A stretch of DNA of 20,932 nucleotides, taken from NCBI GenBank assembly GCA_021777365.1, contig JAJYDP010000008.1, positions 1 through 20,932 on the forward strand. Direction: 5' to 3'. Positions 14,654 to 20,932 of this stretch are shown here, piece by piece (position 1 is the first letter of the stretch; each line of letters opens with the position of its first letter). The position numbers and the translations under genes were made by a program. The DNA is from Chloroflexota bacterium. Lineage in GTDB: Bacteria > Chloroflexota > Limnocylindria > Limnocylindrales > CSP1-4. The notes below the pieces were generated by a model. The model did no database searches, had not been told where the DNA came from, and was given only the letters and a program-made list of their open reading frames with translations.

Positions 14654-15616
14654 CTACGCGGCTATGACGACCTTGCCCCGCGCGTGGCGTGCCTCCACGT
14701 AGCGGAGCGCCCCGGGCGTGTCCGCGAGCGGGTACGTCCGATCGAGGATCGGGCGGATGCTGCCGGCCTCGATGAGCTCCTGCAGGGTCGCCAGGTCCCG
14801 GTCACGCTGCTTCGCGACGAAGGCCACGAGCCGCTGGGACCCGAATCGGGTGACCACCGCCGCGAGGGCGATGCGATCGAGCCCGCTCAACGGGCCATCG
14901 CCGCTGCAGAGCACCAGCGTGCCGGTCGGTCGCAGGACGCGGCGCAGCGCGAGCGGGGAGCAGGTGCCGGCGAGCTGGAAGACCAGGTCGTACCGTCGGC
15001 CGGCGCGCACCACGTCCTCGCGCCCGTAGTCGAGCACCTCGTCGGCGCCGAGTGATCGGACGAACGGGGCGTTGCGGGCGCCGCAGACGCCGGTGACCCG
15101 GGCGCCGGCGGCGGTCGCGATCTGCACGGCGAACGTCCCGACGCCGCCCGAGGCGCCGATGACGAGTACCTCCTGCCCCCGCGCGAGGCGTCCGCAGTCG
15201 CGCAGTCCCTGGAGCGCCGTCACCGCGGCCGTCGGGACGGCCGCCGCCTGCTCGAAGCTGAGCGTGGAAGGCTTCCGCGCGAGCCGGTCGGGGCGTGCGA
15301 GCGCGTACTCGGCGTAGCTGCCCCGGGCCCAGCCGAACACCTCGTCGCCCGGCCGCAGCCCGGACACGTCGTCACCGATCGCTTCCACGACGCCGGCCAC
15401 GTCGGTGCCGGGCGTGCGATGCGTCGGCCGGCGCAGGCCGTAGCCGACCAGCCGGACCAGGAAGGGGCGGCCCCGGACGGCGTGCCAGTCGGCGGGATTG
15501 ACCGACGCCGCGCGCACGCGCACCAGCACCTCGCGGGCGGCGGGCACGGGCCGCTCGATCTCCTCGAGCCCGAGGACCTCCGGAGGCCCGTAACGACGCT
15601 GGACGATCGCCTGCAT
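14654..15616 (-). CDS. MDR-superfamily NAD(P)-dependent alcohol dehydrogenase / quinone oxidoreductase
   Basis: A 320-aa zinc-independent medium-chain reductase. It opens MQAIVQRRYGPPEVLGLEEI, then VLVRVRAASVNPADW (30-44), PGTDVAGVVEAIGDDVSGLRPGDEVFG (69-95), AAAVPTAAVTALQGLRD (124-140), the nucleotide-binding GASGGVGTFAVQIA (154-167), GARVTGVCGARNA (171-183) and LRRVLRPTGTLVLCSG. The structural-zinc cysteines are absent, as usual for quinone oxidoreductase-like enzymes. It probably reduces an enone or quinone with NAD(P)H in the cytosol; the substrate is unknown. The ATG at 15616 lacks a Shine-Dalgarno sequence but has TAGCGT seven bases upstream. The long frame further upstream is out of character for the family. 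Confidence 0.9.
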   Translation of the reverse strand: MQAIVQRRYGPPEVLGLEEIERPVPAAREVLVRVRAASVNPADWHAVRGRPFLVRLVGYGLRRPTHRTPGTDVAGVVEAIGDDVSGLRPGDEVFGWARGSYAEYALARPDRLARKPSTLSFEQAAAVPTAAVTALQGLRDCGRLARGQEVLVIGASGGVGTFAVQIATAAGARVTGVCGARNAPFVRSLGADEVLDYGREDVVRAGRRYDLVFQLAGTCSPLALRRVLRPTGTLVLCSGDGPLSGLDRIALAAVVTRFGSQRLVAFVAKQRDRDLATLQELIEAGSIRPILDRTYPLADTPGALRYVEARHARGKVVIAA

Positions 15617-15623
15617 GGCCCGC

Positions 15624-15629
15624 ACGCTA
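15624..15629 (-). promoter_or_regulatory. -10-like box TAGCGT before a leaderless ATG
   Basis: On the minus strand TAGCGT is followed by seven bases and then the ATG of the MDR reductase at 15616. This has the same geometry as the boxes at 6228 and 9459. Confidence 0.4.
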
Positions 15630-15720
15630 GGGCGAGGGCCGGGGCGGTGCCAGAGGCGAACAGCCTCCGGTCGCCGCCGGTTGCCCTGCCGGATGCCGCT
15701 CGCGATCACGAAGTGGCAGT

Positions 15721-15736
15721 GCCCGGCCTTCCGGGC
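15721..15736 (-). terminator. Stem-loop just after the CoA-transferase B stop
   Basis: gcccgg (15721-15726) and ccgggc (15731-15736) form a perfect 6-bp stem with a 4-base loop, five bases after the stop codon on the minus strand. No U-tract follows, but the position at the operon end suits a terminator. Confidence 0.4.
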
Positions 15737-15741
15737 CAGGG

Positions 15742-16545
15742 CTACTTCGTGTAGATCCCCTGGGGATCGAGCTCCTCGCGGATCAGGCGCAGCTCGTCGG
15801 CGGTGGGTGCCGGGGTCGTGGCGAGACGCTCCGCCACCCTCGGCTCCCAGCCCATCGCGTCGCGGACCTGGTCCAGCGTGGCGCCCGGGTGGAGCGAGTC
15901 GAGGCGCATCTCGCCAGTGGCGTCCTCGAAGTGATAGATGCCGAGGTCGGTCACCACGACCGATGGCCCCCGGCCGATCCACCCGCCCTCGCGCCGGATC
16001 CGGGCGCCGTCGGGGCCGCCGAGGTTCCCCGGCGAGGTCCGGAAGTCGATCCGCTCCACGAACGAGCGTTTCGACTGGCGCATGATCACGAAGACGTTGC
16101 GGGCGTTGATGGCGATCTCGCACGCGCCGCCGGAGCCCGGGAGACGTACCTTCGGGCGGGCGTACTCGCCGCCGATCACGGTCGTGTTGATGTTGCCGAA
16201 GCGGTCGATCTGCGCGGCGCCCAGGAACCCGACGTCGACCAGGCCCCGCTGCAGGTAGTAGGCGAAGAGCTCGAACATGCTCATGACCGCCGTGGAGCCG
16301 GTCACGATCGTGGGATCGCCGATGGAGAGGGGGAGCCGGGCCGGCTCCGCACCGAAGACGCCGGCCTCGTAGACGAGCTCGAGGTCCGGGGCCACCGTCC
16401 GCTTGGCCAGGTTGACCGCGATGTTGGGGAGGCCGACGCCCACGAAGCAGACGCGCTGGCCCGCGAGCTCGCGCGCCGCCGCCGCGATCATCATCTCGGA
16501 CTTGCTGAACGCGACGGCCGGCCGGCCCTGCGTCTGCTCGCTCAT
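15742..16545 (-). CDS. Class I CoA-transferase subunit B (glutaconate CoA-transferase / CatJ / IpdB type)
   Basis: The protein is 267 aa, normal for subunit B. Key regions are RVCFVGVGLPNIAVNLAKRT (31-50), LVYEAGVFGAEP with E60 at the position of the catalytic glutamate of glutaconate CoA-transferase, YLQRGLVDVGFLGAAQIDRFGNINTT, LPGSGGACEIA, GPSVVVTDLGIYHFE and the C-terminal GATLDQVRDAMGW. The A/B heteromer transfers CoA between acyl groups through an enzyme-glutamyl thioester. IpdB-like paralogues act as ring hydrolases, but presence of the E-A-G glutamate favours a transferase. The start overlaps the subunit A stop (ATGA). It ends the operon, with a stem-loop right after it. Confidence 0.9.
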   Translation of the reverse strand: MSEQTQGRPAVAFSKSEMMIAAAARELAGQRVCFVGVGLPNIAVNLAKRTVAPDLELVYEAGVFGAEPARLPLSIGDPTIVTGSTAVMSMFELFAYYLQRGLVDVGFLGAAQIDRFGNINTTVIGGEYARPKVRLPGSGGACEIAINARNVFVIMRQSKRSFVERIDFRTSPGNLGGPDGARIRREGGWIGRGPSVVVTDLGIYHFEDATGEMRLDSLHPGATLDQVRDAMGWEPRVAERLATTPAPTADELRLIREELDPQGIYTK

Positions 16546-17459
16546 CGGTAGGCTCCGTAGTCGACCGCGCCCGACGACGCCGGCTCCGGCCGCAGCGACG
16601 CGAGCCGCTCCTCGCCCAGCCTGGCCAGGTACTCCGCCCGGCCGGACACCCCGTAGACCCACTCGTCGAGCCAGGCGTCGAGGGCTGCCGGGTCCCGGCT
16701 GATCGCCTCCCACTCCAGGTAGAAGCGGTTGTCGCGGTCGTAGAAGCCCTGCGCGTACGAGGGATGCGCGCCGTACGGCTCGACCACCACCGCGTCGACC
16801 TTGAGGCCCGGGACGATGGTGCGGTTGGGGTCGGCCCGGATCACCGACTCGTCCACCAGTTCCTCCACCACCACGATCACCCGGTCGGCGGCGAACGCCG
16901 CCTCCTTCTGGCACCCGAGGAGTCCCCACACCTGGGTGTCGCCGGAGGCGTCTGCCCGCTGCGCGTGCACGATCGTCACGTCGGGCCGCAGGGGCGGCAC
17001 CGCGTACACCGTCTCGTCGCCGTAGGGCGAGTGGATCGGCCGGATCAGGGGGTTCGCCTGGGGCAGGTCCGTCTCGTAGTAGGACCGGAGCGGGAAGAAG
17101 GGGAGGTTCGACGCGCCGGCCACGTACCGGCAGACCATGCCGAAGTGGCTGTACTCCTCGACCTCCAGGGGGGCCGGGTCGGCCGATTCGATGCGGCGCC
17201 GGATGGCGTGGAGGCCGCCGACCCCCGGGTTGCCCAGCCAGCTGAAGATCAGCTTTCGTGCGACCCCCGCGCCGACCATCTGGTCGTAGATCAGGTCGGG
17301 CGTGAGCCGTGCGAGGGTCAGGTCGCGCTTGCGCTGCCGGATGATCTCGTGCCCGGCGGCGAACCCGATGAGGTGCGTGAACCCCTCGATGGCGACCGTG
17401 TCACCGTCGCGTACCAGCTCCCGGACGGCGTCGGCCATCGTGGCGACCTTCGAGACCAT
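16542..17459 (-). CDS. Class I CoA-transferase subunit A (glutaconate CoA-transferase / CatI / IpdA type)
   Basis: The protein is 305 aa, usual for subunit A. Features are VRDGDTVAIEGFTHLIGFAAGHEIIRQRKRDLTLARLTPD (16-54), GAGVARKLIFSWLGNPGVG (63-81), VEEYSHFGM (100-108), NLPFFPLRSY, PPLRPDVTIVHAQRADASGDTQVWG (155-179), AAFAADRVIVVVEELV and VPGLKVDAVVVEPYGAHPS (216-234). Subunit A forms half of the active site with subunit B. The ATG at 17459 has AGGAGC six bases upstream. It is 50 bases downstream of the class III aminotransferase, and that gap holds a 20-bp duplication. Physiological acyl-CoA unknown; a dicarboxylate such as glutarate or succinate would fit the neighbours. Confidence 0.9.
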   Translation of the reverse strand: MVSKVATMADAVRELVRDGDTVAIEGFTHLIGFAAGHEIIRQRKRDLTLARLTPDLIYDQMVGAGVARKLIFSWLGNPGVGGLHAIRRRIESADPAPLEVEEYSHFGMVCRYVAGASNLPFFPLRSYYETDLPQANPLIRPIHSPYGDETVYAVPPLRPDVTIVHAQRADASGDTQVWGLLGCQKEAAFAADRVIVVVEELVDESVIRADPNRTIVPGLKVDAVVVEPYGAHPSYAQGFYDRDNRFYLEWEAISRDPAALDAWLDEWVYGVSGRAEYLARLGEERLASLRPEPASSGAVDYGAYR

Positions 17460-17470
17460 GCCTGCTCCTG

Positions 17471-17510
17471 CTGCGGAACCAGCCCGAGTGTTGCGGAACC
17501 AGCCCGAGCC
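17471..17510. repeat. 20-bp tandem duplication between aminotransferase and CoA-transferase A
   Basis: tgcggaaccagcccgag occurs at 17472-17488 and again at 17492-17508. The pair fills most of the 50-base intercistronic gap, directly before the ribosome site of subunit A. Confidence 0.9.
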
Positions 17511-18808
17511 TAGCCTCTCGCGTCGATCGCCGCCACGGCCTCCGTGAAGATCCGGAGCCCGGTTGCGGCCTCGTCCTCGGTGAGGTTCAGCGCCGGCGAG
17601 ACGCGGACCACGTCCTCGCCCGCCGTCAGGACGAGCAGCCCGCGCTGGAAGCACTCCTCCTGGACGGCGTTGGCGGTGGCCGGGGAGTCGAACTCGATCC
17701 CGATCATCAGGCCGATCCCGCGCACGTCGCGCACGATCCGCTCGTGGTGCCGGACCAGCGGTCGCAGGCCGGCCAGCAGCTGGTTGCCGCGCGCCTCGGC
17801 GTTGCGCATGAACTCGCGCTCGATCAGCTTGATCGTGGCCAGGGCGGCGGCGCAGCTCACCGGGTTGCCGCCGAAGGTCGACCCGTGCGCGCCGGCCGGC
17901 CACGACATCAGCTCCGAGCGGGCGACCATGGCCGAGAGGGGCAGCCCCGAGGCGATCCCCTTGGCGCTCAGCAGGATGTCGGGCTCGACGCCCCAGTGCT
18001 GGATCGCCCACCAGCGTCCGGTGCGTCCCATCCCGGACTGGATCTCGTCGTCCACCAGCAGGATCCCGTGCCTGTCGCAGAGGCGGCGGAGGCGCGGCAG
18101 GAAGTCGGGCTCGGGGACCACGTAGCCGCCCTCGCCCTGGATGGGCTCGACGAAGATGGCAGCGAACTCCTCGGCCGGGGCGAGCCGCGGGAAGATGCGC
18201 TGTTCCAGCTCGTCGATCCCGGCGTTGCCGTACGGCACGTGGTAGATGCCGGGCACGAGCGGGCCGTAGTGCGCGTGGTACTTGGCCTTGGAGCCGGTGA
18301 GCGACATGGCGCCGTAGGTCCGGCCGTGGAAGGCACCGAGGAACGCGACCAGGTTCTGCCGGCCCGTGGCATACCGGGCGAGCTTCATGGCGGCCTCGAC
18401 GGCCTCGGCGCCGGAGTTCGCCAGGAACGTGCGGGTGGGGCCGCTGATCGGCGCGATCCGGTCCAGCTCGCGCGCGACCTCGGCGTAGACGGGGACGTAG
18501 TAGTCGGAGCTCGCGCAGTGCAGCAGCGTGGCGGCCTGCTCGGCGATGGCGGCCACGACGTCGGGGTGGCTGTGGCCGGTCGAGTTCACCGCGATCCCGG
18601 CGGCGAAGTCGAGGAAGCGGTTGCCGTCGATGTCCTCGACGACGACGCCGTCGCCGCGGACGGGCACGATGCGGTAGGCGCGCGGCAGGCTGGGCGTGAC
18701 GTAGGTCTCGTCGATCTCGATGTGCGCGCGAGCCCTGGGGCCGGGCAGCTCGGTGACGATGTCCGGGACGGGGCGGGCCTGGAGGGGACGCTGGGCGAGG
18801 TCGGTCAT
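17510..18808 (-). CDS. Class III aminotransferase, 4-aminobutyrate/acetylornithine-like
   Basis: A 432-aa protein with complete class III signatures: LDFAAGIAVNSTGHSHPDVVAA (66-87), FLANSGAEAVEAAMKLAR (128-145), FLGAFHGRTYGAMSLTGSK (156-174), VEPIQGEGGYVVPEPDFL (220-237), LLVDDEIQSGMGRTGRWWA with the PLP-nitrogen Asp at 254, and LLSAKGIASGLPLSAM with Schiff-base K283. The EPIQGEGGY--P---F stretch is typical of GabT and of the broad-specificity archaeal/Chloroflexota-type group. The product would be an omega-semialdehyde (from GABA, 5-aminovalerate, ornithine or similar). The ATG at 18808 has GGAG about seven bases before it. It heads an operon with CoA-transferase A and B, and a P5C-type aldehyde dehydrogenase lies upstream on the same strand. 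Confidence 0.92.
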   Translation of the reverse strand: MTDLAQRPLQARPVPDIVTELPGPRARAHIEIDETYVTPSLPRAYRIVPVRGDGVVVEDIDGNRFLDFAAGIAVNSTGHSHPDVVAAIAEQAATLLHCASSDYYVPVYAEVARELDRIAPISGPTRTFLANSGAEAVEAAMKLARYATGRQNLVAFLGAFHGRTYGAMSLTGSKAKYHAHYGPLVPGIYHVPYGNAGIDELEQRIFPRLAPAEEFAAIFVEPIQGEGGYVVPEPDFLPRLRRLCDRHGILLVDDEIQSGMGRTGRWWAIQHWGVEPDILLSAKGIASGLPLSAMVARSELMSWPAGAHGSTFGGNPVSCAAALATIKLIEREFMRNAEARGNQLLAGLRPLVRHHERIVRDVRGIGLMIGIEFDSPATANAVQEECFQRGLLVLTAGEDVVRVSPALNLTEDEAATGLRIFTEAVAAIDARG

Positions 18809-18899
18809 GCGGGGCTCCGTTCGCCTGGCGCCCGGAGGGCGCCCTGGTGCCGGCGGCCTGGGGGAGCGATGGCCGGGGACGGCGCCACGCCGCGGGCGA

Positions 18900-18918
18900 G
18901 TGAATAGCAGTTATGCAC
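18900..18918. promoter_or_regulatory. AT-rich imperfect palindrome upstream of the aminotransferase operon
   Basis: GTGAATA (18900-18906), five bases, then TATGCAC (18912-18918) pair at 6 of 7 positions. It sits in the only AT-rich island of the region, about 92 bases before the ATG. A TACACT -10-like box on the minus strand (18938-18943) lies just upstream, so the palindrome would fall early in the transcript, as a repressor operator might. Confidence 0.35.
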
Positions 18919-19047
18919 GATGGATGACGCGGGCCCCAGTGTAGCAAGGCGGCGCGGCCCTCATCCGGGTTCCGGGCACTCGCCGGGGGATCGCCCGAGC
19001 GCGAGACGAGGCGTGGCCAGGGATGGGGCGGGTGCGGCCGGCTCGAG

Positions 19048-19242
19048 CCGGCGGGACCGAGCCGGCGGGACCGAGCTGGCCGGACCGAATTGGCCGACCG
19101 AGCTGGCGTCGCCCGGCCCGGCCGGACCGGATTGCCCGACCGAATTGGCCGGACCGAGCTGGCGTCGCCCGGCCCGGCCGGACCGAATTGGCCGACCGAA
19201 TTGGCGTCGCCCGGCCCGGCCGGACCGGATTGCCCGACCGAG
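19048..19242. repeat. Minisatellite: 14 contiguous units of 14 bp
   Basis: Reading from 19048, every 14 bases restart a variant of ctggccggaccgaa (one unit, 19090-19102, is 13 bases). Three unit types recur in the order ctggcgtcgcccgg, cccggccggaccgg, attgcccgaccgaa, giving a 42-bp higher-order period with three copies starting at 19103, 19159 and 19201, and one extra unit between the first and second. The array length is exactly 195 bases. Confidence 0.95.
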
Positions 19243-19660
19243 TCAGTTCTGCCGAATGTGCGCCGGGTGAACCTGCACCCAGCCGATCGCTCTGGATTCC
19301 TGCAGGATGTGCACCGGGGCGAACGTTATGTCGGATCTCGGCGTCGGCGACGCCTGCTGGGGCCGACACCGGCAGGTCGGTCGTGCGGCGCCGCCGTTCC
19401 CGCGAACGCGGCGGGCATTCCTGGCCGCGGTGCAACCCCGCCAACTGCGGCCGGGATCCTTCGTAAGGTTCTGCGGGTGCACGTTCCGCAGGTTGCCGGC
19501 TCAACGGACGTGATGCGGGCGCGAGAATGCCTCGACCGTGCCCTCATCGGGCGCTATCCGCAGGCGTTCGCCGCCCGTTTCCCCGGTTCGGCGGCAGGAC
19601 CCGCCGCGCTGCCGACGACGACGCGCCGGGCGCGGGCGGCGATCCCCGTGAACGGGCGAC

Positions 19661-19721
19661 GATGCGGTCGGGCCGACGACGATGCGGTCGGGCCGACGAC
19701 GATGCGGTCGGGCTCGACGAC
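19661..19721. repeat. 20-bp tandem repeat, three copies, next to the aldehyde dehydrogenase stop
   Basis: gatgcggtcgggccgacgac occurs at 19661 and 19681, and with one inserted base at 19701-19721. The array ends nine bases from the stop codon of the dehydrogenase gene. Confidence 0.92.
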
Positions 19722-19730
19722 GGTCCGGTC

Positions 19731-20932
19731 TCAGTCGACGACGGTCTGGCTCTGCTCGCGCATGTACTGCTGCACGTAGTAGAGCCCGCCGCCGGACTTG
19801 CCGGAGGTGCCGGAGCCCTTCCAGCCGCCGAAGGGCTGGACGCCCGGCCAGGCGCCGGTGGTCGCGCCCGCGCGACGGTTCACGTAGACCACGCCCGCCT
19901 CGATCGTCTGCAGGAACGCGTCGATCTCGTCGCGGCCGGCGCCGTAGAAGCCTGCGGTGAGCCCGTAGACGTTGTCGTTGGCGAGCTCGACCGCCTGGGC
20001 GAGGGAGTCCACCGTGCCGATCACCACGAAGGGCACGAACAGCTCCTCCCGGAAGAGTCGGTGGTCGAAGGGGAGCCCGTCGACCACCGTCGGCGCCACG
20101 AAGTAGCCCCTGTCGTACTCGCCGCCCGTGAGCCGCTCGCCGCCGGTGAGAACGGTGCCGTCGCGGCGCGCCTCCTCCACGGCCCGCTCGTACTTGTCGA
20201 TCGCGGCCTCGTTGACGATCGGGCCGAGCCAGTTGCGCCGGTCGTTCGGATCGCCGATGGCGATGGCCTTCGTCTTCTCGAGCAGGAGCCGCACCAGCTC
20301 GTCCTTGACCTCGCGCTCGACGTAGACGCGGCTGCAGGCCGAGCACTTCTGGCCGCCGAAGCCGAAGGCGGACCGCATGATCCCCTCGGCCGCCTCCTCG
20401 AGGTCCGCCGTCCGGCTGATGATGGCCGGGTTCTTGCCGCCCATCTCGACGATGACCGGCTTCGGATAGTCCTTGGCGAAGTGCCGGTAGAGATCGAAGC
20501 CCACCTCGTAGGAGCCCGTGAACGTGAGCCCGTTCACGCCCGGGTTCTCGGCGAGTTCGGCGCCGACGGTCGAGCCGGGGCCGGTGACAAAGTTCACCAC
20601 GCCGCCCGGGATCCCGGCGTCGCGGAAGACCTCGTACAGCTTCAGGCCCATCAGGCTGCTGTCCGACGCGGGCTTGAGGACGACCGTGTTGCCCGCCACG
20701 AGCGCGCCGCCGGCGGGGCCGCCGAAGAGCGAGGCAGGGAAGTTGAACGGCGCGATCACCGCCCAGACGCCGTACGGCTTCAGGACGGACCGCGTGTGGA
20801 CGGTCCCGTCACCCAGGTTGCCCATCGGGTAGTCGAAGCCCTGGTGCTTCTCGATCTCGTCGCAGTACCAGCGGATCAGGTCCGCGGTCTCCTCGACGTC
20901 ACCGAGCGCCTCGAGCCGGTTCTTGCCGACCT
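19731..20932 (-). CDS. L-glutamate gamma-semialdehyde (1-pyrroline-5-carboxylate) dehydrogenase, RocA/PruA type; 5' partial
   Basis: About 400 residues are visible. The frame runs off the right edge, reading VGKNRLEALGDVEETADLIR before the internal Met at 20825, so about 110 N-terminal residues are missing compared with a 515-aa RocA. Aldehyde dehydrogenase motifs are present: VIAPFNFPASLF, GNTVVLKPAS, the NAD-binding FTGSYEVG, VIVEMGGKNPAI with the general-base Glu, GFGGQKCSACSRVYV with the catalytic Cys, LFREELFVPF, and QPFGGWKGSGTSGKSGG near the end. QKCSACSR and the C-terminal YVQQYMREQSQT favour the P5C dehydrogenase branch, which oxidises glutamate semialdehyde to glutamate with NAD. 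Proline dehydrogenase may lie outside the window. Other omega-semialdehydes remain possible substrates. Confidence 0.92.
   Translation of the reverse strand, partial: VGKNRLEALGDVEETADLIRWYCDEIEKHQGFDYPMGNLGDGTVHTRSVLKPYGVWAVIAPFNFPASLFGGPAGGALVAGNTVVLKPASDSSLMGLKLYEVFRDAGIPGGVVNFVTGPGSTVGAELAENPGVNGLTFTGSYEVGFDLYRHFAKDYPKPVIVEMGGKNPAIISRTADLEEAAEGIMRSAFGFGGQKCSACSRVYVEREVKDELVRLLLEKTKAIAIGDPNDRRNWLGPIVNEAAIDKYERAVEEARRDGTVLTGGERLTGGEYDRGYFVAPTVVDGLPFDHRLFREELFVPFVVIGTVDSLAQAVELANDNVYGLTAGFYGAGRDEIDAFLQTIEAGVVYVNRRAGATTGAWPGVQPFGGWKGSGTSGKSGGGLYYVQQYMREQSQTVVD

Larger units (their letters stand above)
18809..19730. other. 922-base gene-free region rich in repeats
   Basis: This lies between two minus-strand genes, aldehyde dehydrogenase (ending 19731) and aminotransferase (starting 18808). 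It contains an AT-rich palindrome (18900-18918), a 14-unit minisatellite (19048-19242), a short hairpin (19471-19491) and a 20-bp triplicate (19661-19721). On both strands it has open frames that are Arg/Gly/Pro-rich and repeat-derived; none resembles a protein family. I see no RNA gene or mobile element. Confidence 0.7.

Noticed and set aside
18911..19504. Minus-strand frame encoding Arg/Gly/Ser-rich peptide repeats over the minisatellite
   Set aside because: The repetitiveness comes from the 14-bp DNA array; there is no ribosome site or recognisable domain, and several frames are open on both strands.
19477..19779. Open frame starting GTG seven bases after TAAGGT, about 100 codons, plus strand
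   Set aside because: It runs through the 20-bp repeats and into the antisense of the dehydrogenase 3' end, has weaker third-position GC than real genes here, and resembles no protein. The box-to-start spacing is expected by chance a few times in this window.

Overview
The window is a high-GC bacterial chromosome segment with short intergenic spaces, many start/stop overlaps (ATGA, TGATG) and almost no AT-rich DNA. The gene set is a fused MoaD-MoaE, paired class I CoA-transferase subunits, a KamD-like aminomutase subunit and RocA-type P5C dehydrogenase. Together with apparently leaderless starts (TAnnnT box 6-7 nt before ATG/GTG), this fits a Chloroflexota (Limnocylindria/Ellin6529-like) or deep actinobacterial genome. 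The taxonomy is an inference from style, not proven. No rRNA, tRNA, CRISPR array, phage gene or transposase was seen.

Region 1 (1-5004) is the edge of a surface-polysaccharide locus. It holds a phosphoglycosyl transferase carrying two copies of an uncharacterised Cys-containing domain (cut by the left window edge), a coupled PLP-fold protein, and convergent to them a coupled pair: a DegT-type sugar aminotransferase and a FemAB/BioF2-like acetyltransferase. Region 2 (5272-9348) is mixed housekeeping: a UPF0173 metallohydrolase, a tiny leaderless ORF coupled to a moaD-moaE fusion, a degenerate ferritin-like protein, and a GAF-GGDEF diguanylate cyclase.

Region 3 (9471-14390) contains a KamD-like (D-lysine 5,6-aminomutase alpha) protein without its cobalamin partner, a class III aminotransferase, a small unknown protein, a SnoaL-like protein and a GyrI-like domain protein. 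Region 4 (14654-20932) contains an MDR oxidoreductase, then a minus-strand operon of class III aminotransferase, CoA-transferase A and CoA-transferase B, then a 0.9 kb gene-free stretch, and finally the 3' part of a RocA/PruA-type aldehyde dehydrogenase (cut by the right edge). Transaminases, semialdehyde dehydrogenase, CoA-transferase and aminomutase-like protein together suggest amino-acid or omega-amino-acid catabolism (inference).

The most striking non-genic signal is a set of unrelated short tandem repeats placed between or at the ends of genes. They are 14 copies of a 14-bp unit at 19048-19242, 4 copies of 18 bp at 12651-12722, 3 copies of 20 bp at 19661-19721, 2 copies of 20 bp at 17471-17510 and 2 copies of 30 bp inside the moaDE 3' end. 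There is also a ~66-69 bp direct repeat flanking the GyrI-like gene and a perfect 11-bp-arm palindrome in the divergent spacer between the GGDEF and KamD-like genes.
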